A stretch of DNA of 64,000 nt. It comes from Bdellovibrio sp. UBA4095. Lineage in GTDB: Bacteria; Bdellovibrionota; Bdellovibrionia; Bdellovibrionales; Bdellovibrionaceae. The notes under the pieces were generated by a model, which searched no databases, was not told the DNA's origin, and saw only the letters and a list, made by a program, of their open reading frames with translations. A program made the translations under genes and the position numbers. Shown here piece after piece: positions 25,430 to 34,572 of the stretch. The DNA lies in the NCBI GenBank assembly GCA_002381805.1, contig DFXZ01000005.1, forward strand, positions 124,001-188,000, written 5' to 3'. Each line of letters opens with the position of its first letter. Within the stretch, counting starts at the first letter, position 1.

Positions 25430-26479
25430 ATGAAAATTACAAACACATGGCTATTTAAAACTTATCGCTTTAATTGGTACTTTGGATTTACAGTCATATT
25501 GTCTCTGATATGTTATGCAAGGACGAGTGAGAACTGGCAGGAGGTCAGTTCTTGGCAAACCTGGAGTTGGAAAAGTATCTATGTTTATTCTTCGCTTTTC
25601 TTACTTGCAGCATCCGTTGTTGTTTCCCATTGCGATAAAATTGAATTCGGTAATGCAGGTCTGAAGTCTTTAAGAAAACAATTTATCTATGCAGCTCATT
25701 GGATAGGAATTCTCTACTTAAATTTACTGGCTGTAGTCTTTTTCCATGAAGATATTCTCATGCTCAGTAAATGGATGGGTATTACTATCTTGTTCACGTC
25801 AGTTGTGAACTCTGTTCCGTGGTTCAGAGACACTTTAGAAGCTGAGTATCAAATTTATGAAGACTGGCATCTGGAAGACTTCTTTTACTTTCGAGGACAT
25901 TTTTCTAAGAACAAACCCAAGGCAGGTCGTAATCCCATTCATGCAGCCTGGCCAATTATTGTTTGCACAGTGCTGGCTATTAATATTTATGCGTGCCTTT
26001 CAAAAAACACGACACGAATTCCCATCGCGAAACTAGTTCAGGATGTGGGTAGAATGCCTGCTTCGAATTTAAGTGGCTCTAATGTAGAGAATGAGTCCGG
26101 AGATCTCCAAGAGAGAATGGGTTTTCAAATGGTGAAGGGTATTCTCTTGCTGTCGCTTGCAGTTACTGGTCTCTTTGTAATTTATAATCATACGTTGAGA
26201 ACGGACTATGCGAAAAAATGGGAAATTTTGAGCAAACACCAACACAATATTTTGGAGTTGTATTCTGATAAGAACATTGCTGCGATTAAAATTGCTGAAT
26301 TGCAGTTTGCAATAGATCTTATCGAAACTAATATGTGGGGACACCGTTCTTTCAATAAAATGTTCAATGGAATTATTGTTATGTATGCGGAGCAAGAGTG
26401 GATGTCCAAGAAGACCAAAATTCCGCGTAAAAAGCTTCTTGAGGCGCTCTCGGAAGATTTACGAGGTTTTCTAAATTGA
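25430..26479 (+). CDS. orphan multi-pass membrane protein, AT-rich
   Basis: A 349-residue protein with helices at about 17-33, 47-64, 85-105, 112-130, 171-188 and 235-255. It also has a long soluble C-terminal tail that is helical and charged (ending in PRKKLLEALSEDLRGFLN). No family recognised. Codon use is visibly more AT-rich than the flanking genes, there is no strong ribosome site (TATAAACATA before ATG), and the neighbours are gene remnants and tRNAs. These signs fit recent acquisition. The frame is long and intact, so it is probably expressed. Confidence 0.6.
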   Translation: MKITNTWLFKTYRFNWYFGFTVILSLICYARTSENWQEVSSWQTWSWKSIYVYSSLFLLAASVVVSHCDKIEFGNAGLKSLRKQFIYAAHWIGILYLNLLAVVFFHEDILMLSKWMGITILFTSVVNSVPWFRDTLEAEYQIYEDWHLEDFFYFRGHFSKNKPKAGRNPIHAAWPIIVCTVLAINIYACLSKNTTRIPIAKLVQDVGRMPASNLSGSNVENESGDLQERMGFQMVKGILLLSLAVTGLFVIYNHTLRTDYAKKWEILSKHQHNILELYSDKNIAAIKIAELQFAIDLIETNMWGHRSFNKMFNGIIVMYAEQEWMSKKTKIPRKKLLEALSEDLRGFLN

Positions 26480-26495
26480 TAAGGCATTAGCTCCG

Positions 26496-26680
26496 CCTGA
26501 GAACCTCAAAGCTGACTTGTGTTTACCTTGTCCGCCGCTTACGCATGGAACTTTCAGTGAAGCGACGATTGGGGCTCGGGCCGTCCGGGCCCTCGGGGCT
26601 TCGCCCTGCCTTTGGCACCCTCGGGGTAGCATCCTGCTACGCCGATGAACCCCGCACGGAGTGCCTTTTGAGTTCAAACC
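26496..26680. other. GC-rich, highly structured non-coding segment beside tRNA genes
   Basis: An abrupt GC-rich patch between an AT-rich gene and the tRNA-Glu terminator. It packs several hairpins: CGCTTAC with GTGAAGCG (about 26535-26570), GGGC-TTC-GCCC (about 26598-26608), the perfect GTAGCA-TCC-TGCTAC (about 26625-26639), and an outer CGGGG/CCCCG pair around the last. A 72-codon frame on the minus strand is Arg/Gly/Pro-rich and looks like non-protein. It may be a dispersed repeat, a recombination site or a structured RNA. I cannot decide from one copy. Confidence 0.45.
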
Positions 26681-26703
26681 AAATTGCAAAGTCAGAGTTA
26701 GAA

Positions 26704-26736
26704 TAAAAAAAAGCCCAATCTTGCGATTGGGCTTTT
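26704..26736 (-). terminator. terminator of the tRNA operon (bidirectional)
   Basis: AAAAGCCCAATC (26709-26720) pairs with GATTGGGCTTTT (26725-26736), loop TTGC. The A8 run at 26705-26712 gives a T-run in the minus-strand transcript; the plus strand also gets TTTT. Confidence 0.9.
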
Positions 26737-26750
26737 GTTTATTCTAAAAT

Positions 26751-26826
26751 TGGCGTTCCCAAGGGGATTTGAACCCCTGTATCCTCCGTGAAAGGGAGGT
26801 GTCCTAGGCCCCTAGACGATGGGAAC
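26751..26826 (-). tRNA. tRNA-Glu (anticodon UUC)
   Basis: On the minus strand the acceptor GTTCCCA pairs with TGGGAAC, followed by discriminator G and an encoded CCA. The anticodon arm is CCTCC-CTTTCAC-GGAGG with TTC. The T arm contains GGTTCAAATCC. It is 41 nt downstream of tRNA-Lys and followed by a terminator, so both are one transcript. Confidence 0.96.
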
Positions 26827-26867
26827 GTTAGGGAAAATGCACGTCTAATTCCTATTTGAAATTAGAA

Positions 26868-26943
26868 TGGTGGCTCGCCATGGATTCGAACCATGGACCC
26901 CTTCATTAAAAGTGAAGTGCTCTACCAGCTGAGCTAGCGAACC
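26868..26943 (-). tRNA. tRNA-Lys (anticodon UUU)
   Basis: On the minus strand the acceptor GGTTCGC pairs with GCGAGCC, then discriminator A and encoded CCA. The D arm is GCTCAGCTGGTAGAGC, the anticodon arm is CTTCA-CTTTTAA-TGAAG with TTT, and the T arm contains GGTTCGAATCC. It is the first gene of the two-tRNA operon, with a consensus -35 upstream. Confidence 0.97.
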
Positions 26944-26962
26944 AGTGCGTTTCGGAGAGGCC

Positions 26963-26991
26963 AATTTGTCGGAAAGGCCCCCTGTTGTCAA
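26963..26991 (-). promoter_or_regulatory. sigma-70 type promoter of the tRNA-Lys/Glu operon
   Basis: On the minus strand TTGACA (26991-26986) is followed after 17 nt by CAAATT (26968-26963), a weak -10. A GC-rich segment (GGCCTCTCCG) lies between it and the tRNA, as in stringently controlled stable-RNA promoters. The -35 is perfect; the -10 matches only in part. Confidence 0.55.
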
Positions 26992-27371
26992 CCCGATTTC
27001 TTGCAGTTTTTTAAAAAATTTGTGGCTATTTGCGGTGCGTGATTATGGCTTAAGCAATTTCTGAAAACGCTCCCCCACTCCCCTCAAAAAAACCAGAAAT
27101 AGCTTACAGAACGGGCACATAAAGAGCCCTGCCCAGTAAAAACTTCCAAAAATGACGAGTCAAAGTTTTAAACACTCGAAGTCTTTTTTCAAACCAGAGC
27201 ACAGAAGGGGCAATTATCTTCTCAAGCCCTCGGAACTTGACTAAAAATAGCTGTTCAAGAAGTCCCCGGTGGCACCACTGCCCTGGGCATGGAACTTGTT
27301 ATGGAATGCTATTGGGCTTCAAAAGCCGTGAATCCAGTGTCTTTTTGACACTTACTGAGTGAGGGCCGCAC
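26992..27371. other. long intergenic stretch before the lipoprotein subtilase
   Basis: About 380 nt without a gene-like frame. It has A/T tracts near 27010 and a small perfect hairpin AGTGTC-T5-GACACT (27336-27352) just upstream of the ribosome site GAGGG of the next gene. No clear -10/-35 pair: the TTGACA at 27345 is too close to the start codon. Confidence 0.45.
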
Positions 27372-30300
27372 ATGCGACAAAATATTTTTCTACTAGCATT
27401 ATCATCCTTGATTGTCTCTGCTTGCACCCAGGATGCCTCCCTAAATAACTTTGGTGGACCCGAGTTTTTAGATGGTCTCTACACTACACGCCCCACCGTG
27501 GAAGAACCAACTGTCACAATTTTAAAGTTGAAACACCCTGCGCTCTTTGAAACAGCTCAAAGAAAAAACGGAAAGCTGGAGATCGATCCCCAACAGCTTA
27601 AGAAAATCGAAGCCGAACAAGCTGCCACTATTGCTGAGCTCGAGAGCATCTCAAAAGATATTCGAGTTCTCATTCGCTATCGCGCTGTTCTGAATGGGCT
27701 GGCCGTTTACACTCCCGCAGAGCATTTAAAGAAAATCAACTCTTTACAAAGTGTCGTGATGTCTGAAAAAGCCGGCTCTTTTCATCGTGCGCAACTTCAG
27801 ACGGACCCTGTAACTCAAAAGATCGGCGAAAACACTTCGGTTAAGTTCATTGGCTCCGAAGCTGCCTACGAACAAAATATCAAAGGTCAGGGCATGAAGG
27901 TGGGTATTATCGATACCGGTATCGACTACACTCACAAGATGTTTATGGGTCCCGGTACTCCGGAAATCTATATGTTCGTTGATCCAGCCAAAGCTCACCC
28001 ACTCTTTCCGAATGAAAAAGTCGTAGGTGGAATAGACCTCGTGGGTACCGATTACAATAGCAACTCCCCTGATCCCGCTTTAAGAATTCCCAAGCCCGAT
28101 CCCAACCCCATAGACGAAGCAGGTCATGGAACCCATGTTGCAGGAACCGTGGCAGGTATCGGTGACGGTATCAATACTTACAGTGGAGTTGCTCCGGAAG
28201 CTGATCTTTATGCGATCAAAGTTTTCGGCGCAAATGGCTCGACCAGCGCTGACGTTGTGATTGCCGCCCTGGAGTATGCGGCGAATCCTTCTGGAGATAG
28301 CACCTTTCAAGATGCCTTAGATGTGGTCAACCTTTCACTTGGCAGCGGTTATGGCAGTCCTCATATCATGTACGGCCACGCCATTAAAAATCTTGTACGT
28401 GGAGGAACGATCGTAGTGGCCTCTGGTGGCAACTCCGGCGATAACAAGTACATCGTCGGTGCTCCCGGCGTTTCCGAAGAGGCCATATCTGTCGCTTCTA
28501 GTATCGACAATCAAAATCAGAACATTTTGGTTTCTGCTGCTGAATTTTCTTTCGGAGAGGACACTCTTCTTGCTGAAGCTGTCGAAGGCAGCCTTGGCAA
28601 ACCGCTGGCTGAGTTTTCGGAAATGAAAGGAGAACTGATCGCGGCGGGCCTTGCTAATGTTGATTTTGAATCTCCCTTAAAAGAGCAAATTCGTGGCAAA
28701 ATTGCTCTGATTGATCGCGGAATGGTTTCTTTCGCCGAAAAAGTCGATCGCGCTTTCAAGGCCGGAGCTATTGCCGTTATTATCGCCAATAATGTCGACG
28801 GCGACCCGCAAGGGATGTCCGGCGATGTCGCCTACCCGATTCCCTCTGTCATGATATCACTTAAGACTGGAACAACACTTAAGGAAAAATTGGCGCAAGG
28901 CACAGTCATTGCGGATCTCAAGAGCCCGCAGAAAGTTGCAAAGCCCGATATCATTGACACGATCTCTCCATTTTCTTCGCGTGGTCCTCGCTCTTATGAC
29001 GGACTTATTAAACCTGAAATCGCAGCCCCCGGGACCAACATTATTTCAGCGGCCATGGGATCTGGTGACCTCGGCAAACCTCTTTCTGGTACGTCAATGG
29101 CCGGTCCACACATCGCTGGCGTTATGGCACTATTGAAGCAAAAATTTCCAGAACTAAGTCCCGCCGAACTCAAATCAGTTCTCTTGGCTCACGGAAAAGT
29201 GATCGCTGACCGGCAGAAAAATGTTTACACCGTAAGCAGGCAAGGTGCAGGCCGCGTTCAAGTCGCAAGTTCATTGCAGGCGAAACTGGTAACAGTACCG
29301 GCGACACTTTCATTCGGACTGACCGATATAGAACAGCAAAAGGTTCTTAGTCGGAAAATCCGGCTTAAAAATATCAGCTTAGAATCACTTAAGCTTACAC
29401 CGATCTGGAATGGCTCTGCCGCAGTAAAGATCAGTGCCGAAAATCTGACTCTTGGGCCCGGGGAAGAAAAAGAAGTTGAAGTTCGCGCTCAAATTCTTGC
29501 CACGAAAATGGAAGCCTCTGAACAAGAGCTTGATGGCTATTTCACATGGACCGCTGATGGGCAGAAGATTTCGCAAATGCCAGCATTGGTCGTGGCCCGA
29601 AAGATCTCTCAAGTTGCTGCGAAATCCTTCGTTGTACGCTCATCTTCAGCGGCAGACAGCCCGGGCAGCTTAGCTGAAATTCGTCTGGCGAATGACGGCA
29701 TTCACAAAGGAACAGGTTACTTGTTCAATCTGCTGGATGTTGATCTACGAAAAAAAGGCAACCGAGAGGATATCGTTAATGACTTGAACTGTGATATTCA
29801 ATCAGCTGGTTATCGCGTCATTGAAAAAAATGACACCCGCGTTCTACAGGTCGCAGTCAAGCTCTACGAGGGTGTTTCCACTTGGAATACCTGCGAAGTG
29901 AATGTGCAAATCGATGGAGACGGCGACAACCTGACTGATCAGGAAATTGCCGGTCTCACTGAAGACTCCTTGCCGGGACTTACTGCCAGCAACTTTATCA
30001 GTCTCTTGCTGGATGGAAAGAAGGCTCGACAGATTCGCAAAAATTTTGAAGAAGCTTTCAAAAAAGACCCTTCTCTTGAAGAGGACTACAGCACTGCGGT
30101 TGTCGATAAAAGAGCCTTTAAGAAGTTCGATAATTCGACACTCGCTATATTAGAGGCCGATGTTTCGTTGTTGGCGCTCGCGCCCACAGGCGAACTGAAT
30201 ATCAAGGTGTCGAGTACACACCAAGCTTCAGGGGCCGTCGAATATGACGACTACTTATCCCAGCACGAAACCTCTTGGAAGAAGATCTCTCTTCGTCCGA

Positions 30301-30494
30301 TGGGCCAAGCTTTCGTGAACCTGCCTGAGGCCGTGCTTCTTGACGGTAAGAAAAGCGTTACAATTCCTTTTTCGACTGGCTACGGCGCAGAACCGTTAGT
30401 TTTATACACTCCGGAAAACCGCGCCGTTCGTGATGCCCTTTGGGAGGATTCACAGTCGCAGATCTTGTCGCCAACTTACGGGTTAAAAAATTAG
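27372..30494 (+). CDS. lipoprotein subtilase (S8) with PA domain, Vpr-like
   Basis: A 1040-residue exported serine protease. MRQNIFLLALSSLIVSAC gives a lipobox (VSAC, Cys18), so it is probably membrane-anchored. Residues about 85-135 resemble an I9 propeptide. The subtilase domain has Asp181 (IIDTGIDYTH), His252 (GHGTHVAG), oxyanion Asn354 (SGGNSG) and Ser575 (SGTSMAGPHIAG). A protease-associated (PA) domain is inserted at about 420-510 (GKIALIDRG and AGAIAVIIANN). The C-terminal 430 residues are beta-rich, with a calcium-loop-like DGDGDNLTD. The set resembles minor extracellular protease Vpr. It likely degrades proteins outside the cell, possibly prey proteins. Its end overlaps the convergent Rieske gene by 12 nt. 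Confidence 0.9.
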   Translation: MRQNIFLLALSSLIVSACTQDASLNNFGGPEFLDGLYTTRPTVEEPTVTILKLKHPALFETAQRKNGKLEIDPQQLKKIEAEQAATIAELESISKDIRVLIRYRAVLNGLAVYTPAEHLKKINSLQSVVMSEKAGSFHRAQLQTDPVTQKIGENTSVKFIGSEAAYEQNIKGQGMKVGIIDTGIDYTHKMFMGPGTPEIYMFVDPAKAHPLFPNEKVVGGIDLVGTDYNSNSPDPALRIPKPDPNPIDEAGHGTHVAGTVAGIGDGINTYSGVAPEADLYAIKVFGANGSTSADVVIAALEYAANPSGDSTFQDALDVVNLSLGSGYGSPHIMYGHAIKNLVRGGTIVVASGGNSGDNKYIVGAPGVSEEAISVASSIDNQNQNILVSAAEFSFGEDTLLAEAVEGSLGKPLAEFSEMKGELIAAGLANVDFESPLKEQIRGKIALIDRGMVSFAEKVDRAFKAGAIAVIIANNVDGDPQGMSGDVAYPIPSVMISLKTGTTLKEKLAQGTVIADLKSPQKVAKPDIIDTISPFSSRGPRSYDGLIKPEIAAPGTNIISAAMGSGDLGKPLSGTSMAGPHIAGVMALLKQKFPELSPAELKSVLLAHGKVIADRQKNVYTVSRQGAGRVQVASSLQAKLVTVPATLSFGLTDIEQQKVLSRKIRLKNISLESLKLTPIWNGSAAVKISAENLTLGPGEEKEVEVRAQILATKMEASEQELDGYFTWTADGQKISQMPALVVARKISQVAAKSFVVRSSSAADSPGSLAEIRLANDGIHKGTGYLFNLLDVDLRKKGNREDIVNDLNCDIQSAGYRVIEKNDTRVLQVAVKLYEGVSTWNTCEVNVQIDGDGDNLTDQEIAGLTEDSLPGLTASNFISLLLDGKKARQIRKNFEEAFKKDPSLEEDYSTAVVDKRAFKKFDNSTLAILEADVSLLALAPTGELNIKVSSTHQASGAVEYDDYLSQHETSWKKISLRPMGQAFVNLPEAVLLDGKKSVTIPFSTGYGAEPLVLYTPENRAVRDALWEDSQSQILSPTYGLKN

Positions 30495-32081
30495 TTCTTT
30501 TTGCACAGGCCTGTGACGAAGAGTTTTCTTTCGTTCATAGGCCAAAATTATCTCCTGGGCAGCTTGACCGTCCATTTTGGAAAGAGCACTTTCTACCAAA
30601 AGACTTTCCTCATCTCGGCCCACCGTCAACAGGCCGATGACACGATCTCCTTCATAATAGGCAATAGCGAAATCGTTATCATCAAGTTCCCCAAGCACAT
30701 CCATGCGATCAAAGCCAGAGGAGTGACCGACATACCCCATTTGAATGCCATAGTGCTCTGTCCAGAAAAATGGAACTTCAACAAATTTTGTCGGAATGCC
30801 CATCATATTTAGCGCCGCCGTCTGACCTAATCTTTCTGCAACCTCCCAGTGCTCTACTCGGCAGTGCTTTCCTGTCAGCAAGTCAGGCCAAAGGGCAATA
30901 TCACCAGCTGCATAGATCCCAGGAATAGTTGTCTCCAAATATTCGTTCACCTTCACACCATTACCCACGGCGCAACCGGCACGGATTGGTAAATCGAGTG
31001 TGGGCCGAATACCTGCACCGACAATAACCAAATCACATTCGATCTCCGATTGATCATCCAAAATCACTTTCTGAGGAGTGATCTCATCGACTTTGTGCCC
31101 CAGGTGAAAGTTGACTCCATTTTTTTCGTGAAGCTTTTTAAGGTAGCTTGCCGCAGTCACGCCCAGAGTTCGCAGTAAAGGCAATTCTTCAGGAGCAATC
31201 AAGTGAACTTCCATATGTCGATCTCTTAAGGCAGCAGCTACCTCAAGACCGATGAAACCCGCCCCAATAATCGCAACTCGTTTGCCCCAACTTAACTGAC
31301 CGAGAATTTTTTGAGCATCCCCCAGCGATCGCAATTTGAAAACATGTTCAAGTTCAATTCCAGTTATGGGTGGAGTCAGAGGGACGCCTCCTGTCGCGAG
31401 CAAGCAAGAATCATATTGTAAGGTTCTTCGATCGGAAAGTATGACCGTCTTTGCTTCGGGGTTAATATCCCGAACCTCCACACCGAGCTCCAGTTTGATC
31501 TTATTTTGCGCGTAGAATTCTTTTGACCAAAGCGGGAGCTCCTCATCAAATATAATTCCAGACATATACTCTTTAGAAAGCAACGTTCGATCATAAGGCA
31601 ATGTGCTCTCTGCACTAATCAAATGGATGGAACCCATAAATCCACTTTGCCGAAGCCGAGTGGCCGCAGCTACGCCAGCAGCACCCGCCCCGACGATCAC
31701 CATCTTTTGATGAGCCGTATCTCGGTATGGTAAAATCGGAGGATGCTTCCTCTCTGTTACAAATATCTTGTCATCAAAAATTTTCGTATACCATGAAGGT
31801 ATTGCCGCTAAAGCCGGTGCCTTTTCTGGGTGGCCAGTACGAATATTGAAACAAGAGTGATGCCACGGGCAAACGACAGAGTCGCCTTTTAAAATTCCTT
31901 TTTCTAGAGGTCCGCCGGCGTGGGAACAAACGGCACCAATGGCATGGACTTCACCTTCATGGCGAATTAATAAAACTGCTTCTTCTCCAACATGGCCCCT
32001 TAAAATCTCTCCCTCCTGAAGCAAATCGATAGAAACACCTTTTGAGAAATCCGGACCCGATAAATGTGCATCAATTCCCAT
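30483..32081 (-). CDS. Rieske-domain FAD/NAD(P)H oxidoreductase, AIFM3-like
   Basis: A 532-residue fusion. Residues about 12-105 are a Rieske [2Fe-2S] domain with CSHAGG (Cys52, His54) and CPWHHS (Cys71, His74). The rest is a pyridine-nucleotide-disulphide oxidoreductase: VIVGAGAAGVAAATRL binds FAD, VAIIGAGFIGLEVAAALR binds NAD(P)H, and IYAAGDIA closes the FAD site. The C-terminal domain resembles ferredoxin reductases of the AIF/BphA4 class. It passes electrons between NAD(P)H, FAD and an iron-sulphur centre. The partner is unknown, since no oxygenase or ferredoxin is nearby. AGGGGG precedes ATG 32081. Cytoplasmic. Confidence 0.9.
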   Translation of the reverse strand: MGIDAHLSGPDFSKGVSIDLLQEGEILRGHVGEEAVLLIRHEGEVHAIGAVCSHAGGPLEKGILKGDSVVCPWHHSCFNIRTGHPEKAPALAAIPSWYTKIFDDKIFVTERKHPPILPYRDTAHQKMVIVGAGAAGVAAATRLRQSGFMGSIHLISAESTLPYDRTLLSKEYMSGIIFDEELPLWSKEFYAQNKIKLELGVEVRDINPEAKTVILSDRRTLQYDSCLLATGGVPLTPPITGIELEHVFKLRSLGDAQKILGQLSWGKRVAIIGAGFIGLEVAAALRDRHMEVHLIAPEELPLLRTLGVTAASYLKKLHEKNGVNFHLGHKVDEITPQKVILDDQSEIECDLVIVGAGIRPTLDLPIRAGCAVGNGVKVNEYLETTIPGIYAAGDIALWPDLLTGKHCRVEHWEVAERLGQTAALNMMGIPTKFVEVPFFWTEHYGIQMGYVGHSSGFDRMDVLGELDDNDFAIAYYEGDRVIGLLTVGRDEESLLVESALSKMDGQAAQEIILAYERKKTLRHRPVQKELIF

Positions 32082-32322
32082 GCAGCCCCCTTCGCTATGG
32101 CAACATCATAAAGACTCTCGTCTTGTTCTGAAGGCTTGACCAAAAGAAATGCAAAAAAACAAAATATTGCAGGGGGACACTGGGAAAATAACATGATCAC
32201 GCTAAGAGCCATCTCAAAATGAGATTCCATGATTAAATAATCTGCACCCTACTAAAACCCGCCCCCCATTGTTCCGATAGGAGTGTGATATCACTTCGCC
32301 GATGAACCATCAGGAGGCACCT

Positions 32323-33429
32323 TTGAAATCATGGGTTAAAAAACTCGTTGAACAATTCGATATGGACTGGGGAACGACTCCTCAGGGTAAAGCCAAGGAA
32401 GCTCCGATTCTGACAGAAGACCGAGCAACGCTGCTTTATATATTGGACGTCTACAATAAACACCTTTTCGAAATACAAAATCACTCAGTTCGAAAAGTTC
32501 GAAACAAATTAGATACCTTTGCCAAAGAACTCGTCCAAGACGATCCCGAGGCGACGGAAAAGGTCTTGTTCAAACTGCGACAGTTTATTTCCAGCTATCG
32601 CATTGATGAATACACCTATGTGCAAAACACCTTCGATGACTTTAAACGCATCATTTGGGATTTTGCTGATCACCTCAGCGAAGAAGCCCATCTTGAAGAA
32701 TCTTCGCAAGGCGATATTAATCAGAGCCTTGAACAATTGCGAGAAGCAGTGGAAGCCAATTCTATCGACGAGCTTCGTGCAAAATCTCGTGAATTTATCA
32801 GCTTTTACTTGAAACACCAGAGCTCTAAGAATGAACGACGATCAAAACGCATGGAATCGATTAAGAAAAATCTGACGACTGTCAAAAAGCAGTTGATGGA
32901 AGCCAACCAGAATATGCGCCGAGACCACTTAACGGGGGCTCACAATCGCCGCTCTTACGATGAACAAGTCAAAAGGTACATCCAGTTGAATCAGCTGGAT
33001 AAGGATCCCATCTCTTTGGTTGTCATGGACATCGATCACTTTAAAAAGATCAATGACTCCTATGGACACGATATCGGAGACTGCATTCTTAAAGAATGTG
33101 TTCGTATGCTTCAGGAAAGTTTTTCTCGCGAAGAAGACTTCCTGGCTCGTTTAGGTGGAGAAGAATTTGCGGTGATTTTACCAGGCTGCCATGTCGACTC
33201 TGCGATTAAAATAGTCGAAGATGCCATGAACCGCATCCGTAAGGAAGTCTTTGTTCAGGACGATATGCAGATCCGATTCACTATTTCAGCGGGGATCGCC
33301 GAGCTCTCTCCAGGTGAAGACGCCGATCATTGGTATAAGCGTGCCGACGAAGCACTGTATGAATCCAAAGAGACCGGTCGCAACAAGTACACCATCGCCA
33401 AAGATCCTAAAATGAAAAGAGTTGCTTAA
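32323..33429 (+). CDS. diguanylate cyclase (GGEEF)
   Basis: A cytoplasmic protein with a helical N-terminal region (about 200 residues, coiled coil near 170-205) and a C-terminal GGDEF domain: RDHLTGAHNRRSYDE, VVMDIDHFKKINDSYGHDIGD, and the active-site GGEEF. An inhibitory I-site REED lies exactly five residues before GGEEF, so product inhibition is expected. It makes cyclic di-GMP, which in Bdellovibrio controls predation and gliding. I chose TTG 32323 because AGGAGG lies 5 nt upstream; an in-frame ATG at 32302 has no ribosome site and would add seven residues. The N-terminal sensor type is not recognised. Confidence 0.92.
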   Translation: MKSWVKKLVEQFDMDWGTTPQGKAKEAPILTEDRATLLYILDVYNKHLFEIQNHSVRKVRNKLDTFAKELVQDDPEATEKVLFKLRQFISSYRIDEYTYVQNTFDDFKRIIWDFADHLSEEAHLEESSQGDINQSLEQLREAVEANSIDELRAKSREFISFYLKHQSSKNERRSKRMESIKKNLTTVKKQLMEANQNMRRDHLTGAHNRRSYDEQVKRYIQLNQLDKDPISLVVMDIDHFKKINDSYGHDIGDCILKECVRMLQESFSREEDFLARLGGEEFAVILPGCHVDSAIKIVEDAMNRIRKEVFVQDDMQIRFTISAGIAELSPGEDADHWYKRADEALYESKETGRNKYTIAKDPKMKRVA

Positions 33430-33438
33430 ATTAGCGTT

Positions 33439-33459
33439 CGCCAGAGTCGGCCTCTGGCG
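33439..33459 (+). terminator. hairpin after the diguanylate cyclase gene
   Basis: CGCCAGAG (33439-33446) pairs perfectly with CTCTGGCG (33452-33459), loop TCGGC. It starts 9 nt after the stop codon. There is no T-run, so efficiency is uncertain. Confidence 0.5.
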
Positions 33460-33651
33460 TGCGTTATATTCCGTTATAGCCCGATCAAAAGTTCGACAGC
33501 TGACTATTCTTTAGTGCTGCCAACAGAATTCTCTACAATCGTTCGACGATTCCTGCTGTTCAAACAGTTCTATACACAAAACGCTTGCTAACGCCTGAAA
33601 TGCCTCTCACTTGCTTGGCAAGCTGGCTCCGTCTTTGCTTTGTGTGTTTGC

Positions 33652-34572
33652 ATGAAAGCATTTTCTATTCTGCAAATCACAACAGTAGGGATTTTTATGA
33701 TGTCTTCTTCTTACGTAACCACAGTTGCGCAAGAACCGCGCGATATTATCGTCGCAATCATAGATACGGGTGTTGATATCAACCACCCACTCTTTAAAGA
33801 CAACCTCTGGACGAACCCGCGAGAAAAAAATAACTCTTATGATGACGATGGCAATGGATTTGCCGATGACCTCCACGGATGGAACTTTGTTTCCAACAGT
33901 CACGATCTAACTGATAACCATGGGCACGGAACCCACGTTGCTGGAATCATCAAGCAGAGGGCGCCTTCGAGCCGTGTGAAATTTATGGTGTTGAAGTACT
34001 ATGACCCGGCTCAACCAGCGCAGGACAACCTCCTGAATACGGTCAAGGCCATTCGTTACGCGACCAAAATGAAAGCCGATATTATTAACTACTCAGGTGG
34101 TGGAGATGAGAGGAGCCCGCTGGAAGAAGCCGCAATAAGAGATGCAGAACGTGAAGGGATTCTATTCGTTGCGGCCGCAGGGAATGAGGGGCGAAACACT
34201 GATGAAAGTGGCTATTTTCCAGCGGGCTATCGTTTAAGCAATATGATATCGGTCGCAGCTCTCGATACGCAGAAGACTCTACTTGCCAGCAGCAACTATG
34301 GTGTACGCTCTGTCGACATTGCAGCACCAGGTAAGCACATCTATTCTTCCCTACCTGGTGGGCATTACGGATTTATGAGCGGAACTTCGCAAGCGACCGC
34401 TTGGGTGACGGGTCTAGCCGCAAATCTCATGATCCAATCTGGCGGGATGAGAAAACCTGGCTCGATCAAAAAGACTCTTGAGAAAATCAGCATCAAGGAA
34501 CAAGTCTTGTCTTCTAAAGTTGGAATGCAAGCCCGTTTGGCAGACCTGCACAGTCGCTACCTATTCGAATAA
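33652..34572 (+). CDS. small exported subtilase (S8)
   Basis: The start is set at ATG 33652, which opens a signal peptide (MKAFSILQITTVGIFMMSSSYVTTVAQ); an in-frame GTG/ATG 12 nt upstream only adds MCVC. The 306-residue protein has the catalytic triad Asp38 (AIIDTGVDINHP), His92 (GHGTHVAG) and Ser246 (SGTSQATAW), and oxyanion Asn178 (AAGNEG). DDDGNGFADD resembles a calcium-binding loop. There is almost no propeptide between the signal and the catalytic domain, unlike classical subtilisins. It is the second subtilase within 6 kb and probably acts in the periplasm or outside. It is convergent with the pseudouridine synthase (12-nt overlap). Confidence 0.9.
   Translation: MKAFSILQITTVGIFMMSSSYVTTVAQEPRDIIVAIIDTGVDINHPLFKDNLWTNPREKNNSYDDDGNGFADDLHGWNFVSNSHDLTDNHGHGTHVAGIIKQRAPSSRVKFMVLKYYDPAQPAQDNLLNTVKAIRYATKMKADIINYSGGGDERSPLEEAAIRDAEREGILFVAAAGNEGRNTDESGYFPAGYRLSNMISVAALDTQKTLLASSNYGVRSVDIAAPGKHIYSSLPGGHYGFMSGTSQATAWVTGLAANLMIQSGGMRKPGSIKKTLEKISIKEQVLSSKVGMQARLADLHSRYLFE

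Noticed and set aside
26471..26689. 72-codon minus-strand frame over the GC-rich segment
   Set aside because: Arg/Gly/Pro-rich, no ribosome site, and the DNA is full of hairpins, so it is better read as structured non-coding sequence.
24443..26943. Integrated element with tRNA-derived attachment repeats
   Set aside because: I looked for a copy of the tRNA 3' end on the far side and for an integrase, and found neither by eye.
27345..27350. TTGACA just before the lipoprotein subtilase
   Set aside because: Only 21 nt from the start codon and without a -10 at correct distance; it lies in a small hairpin.
32285..32294. Perfect palindrome GTGATATCAC before the diguanylate cyclase
   Set aside because: Only 10 bp and without a promoter context; too short to claim as an operator.
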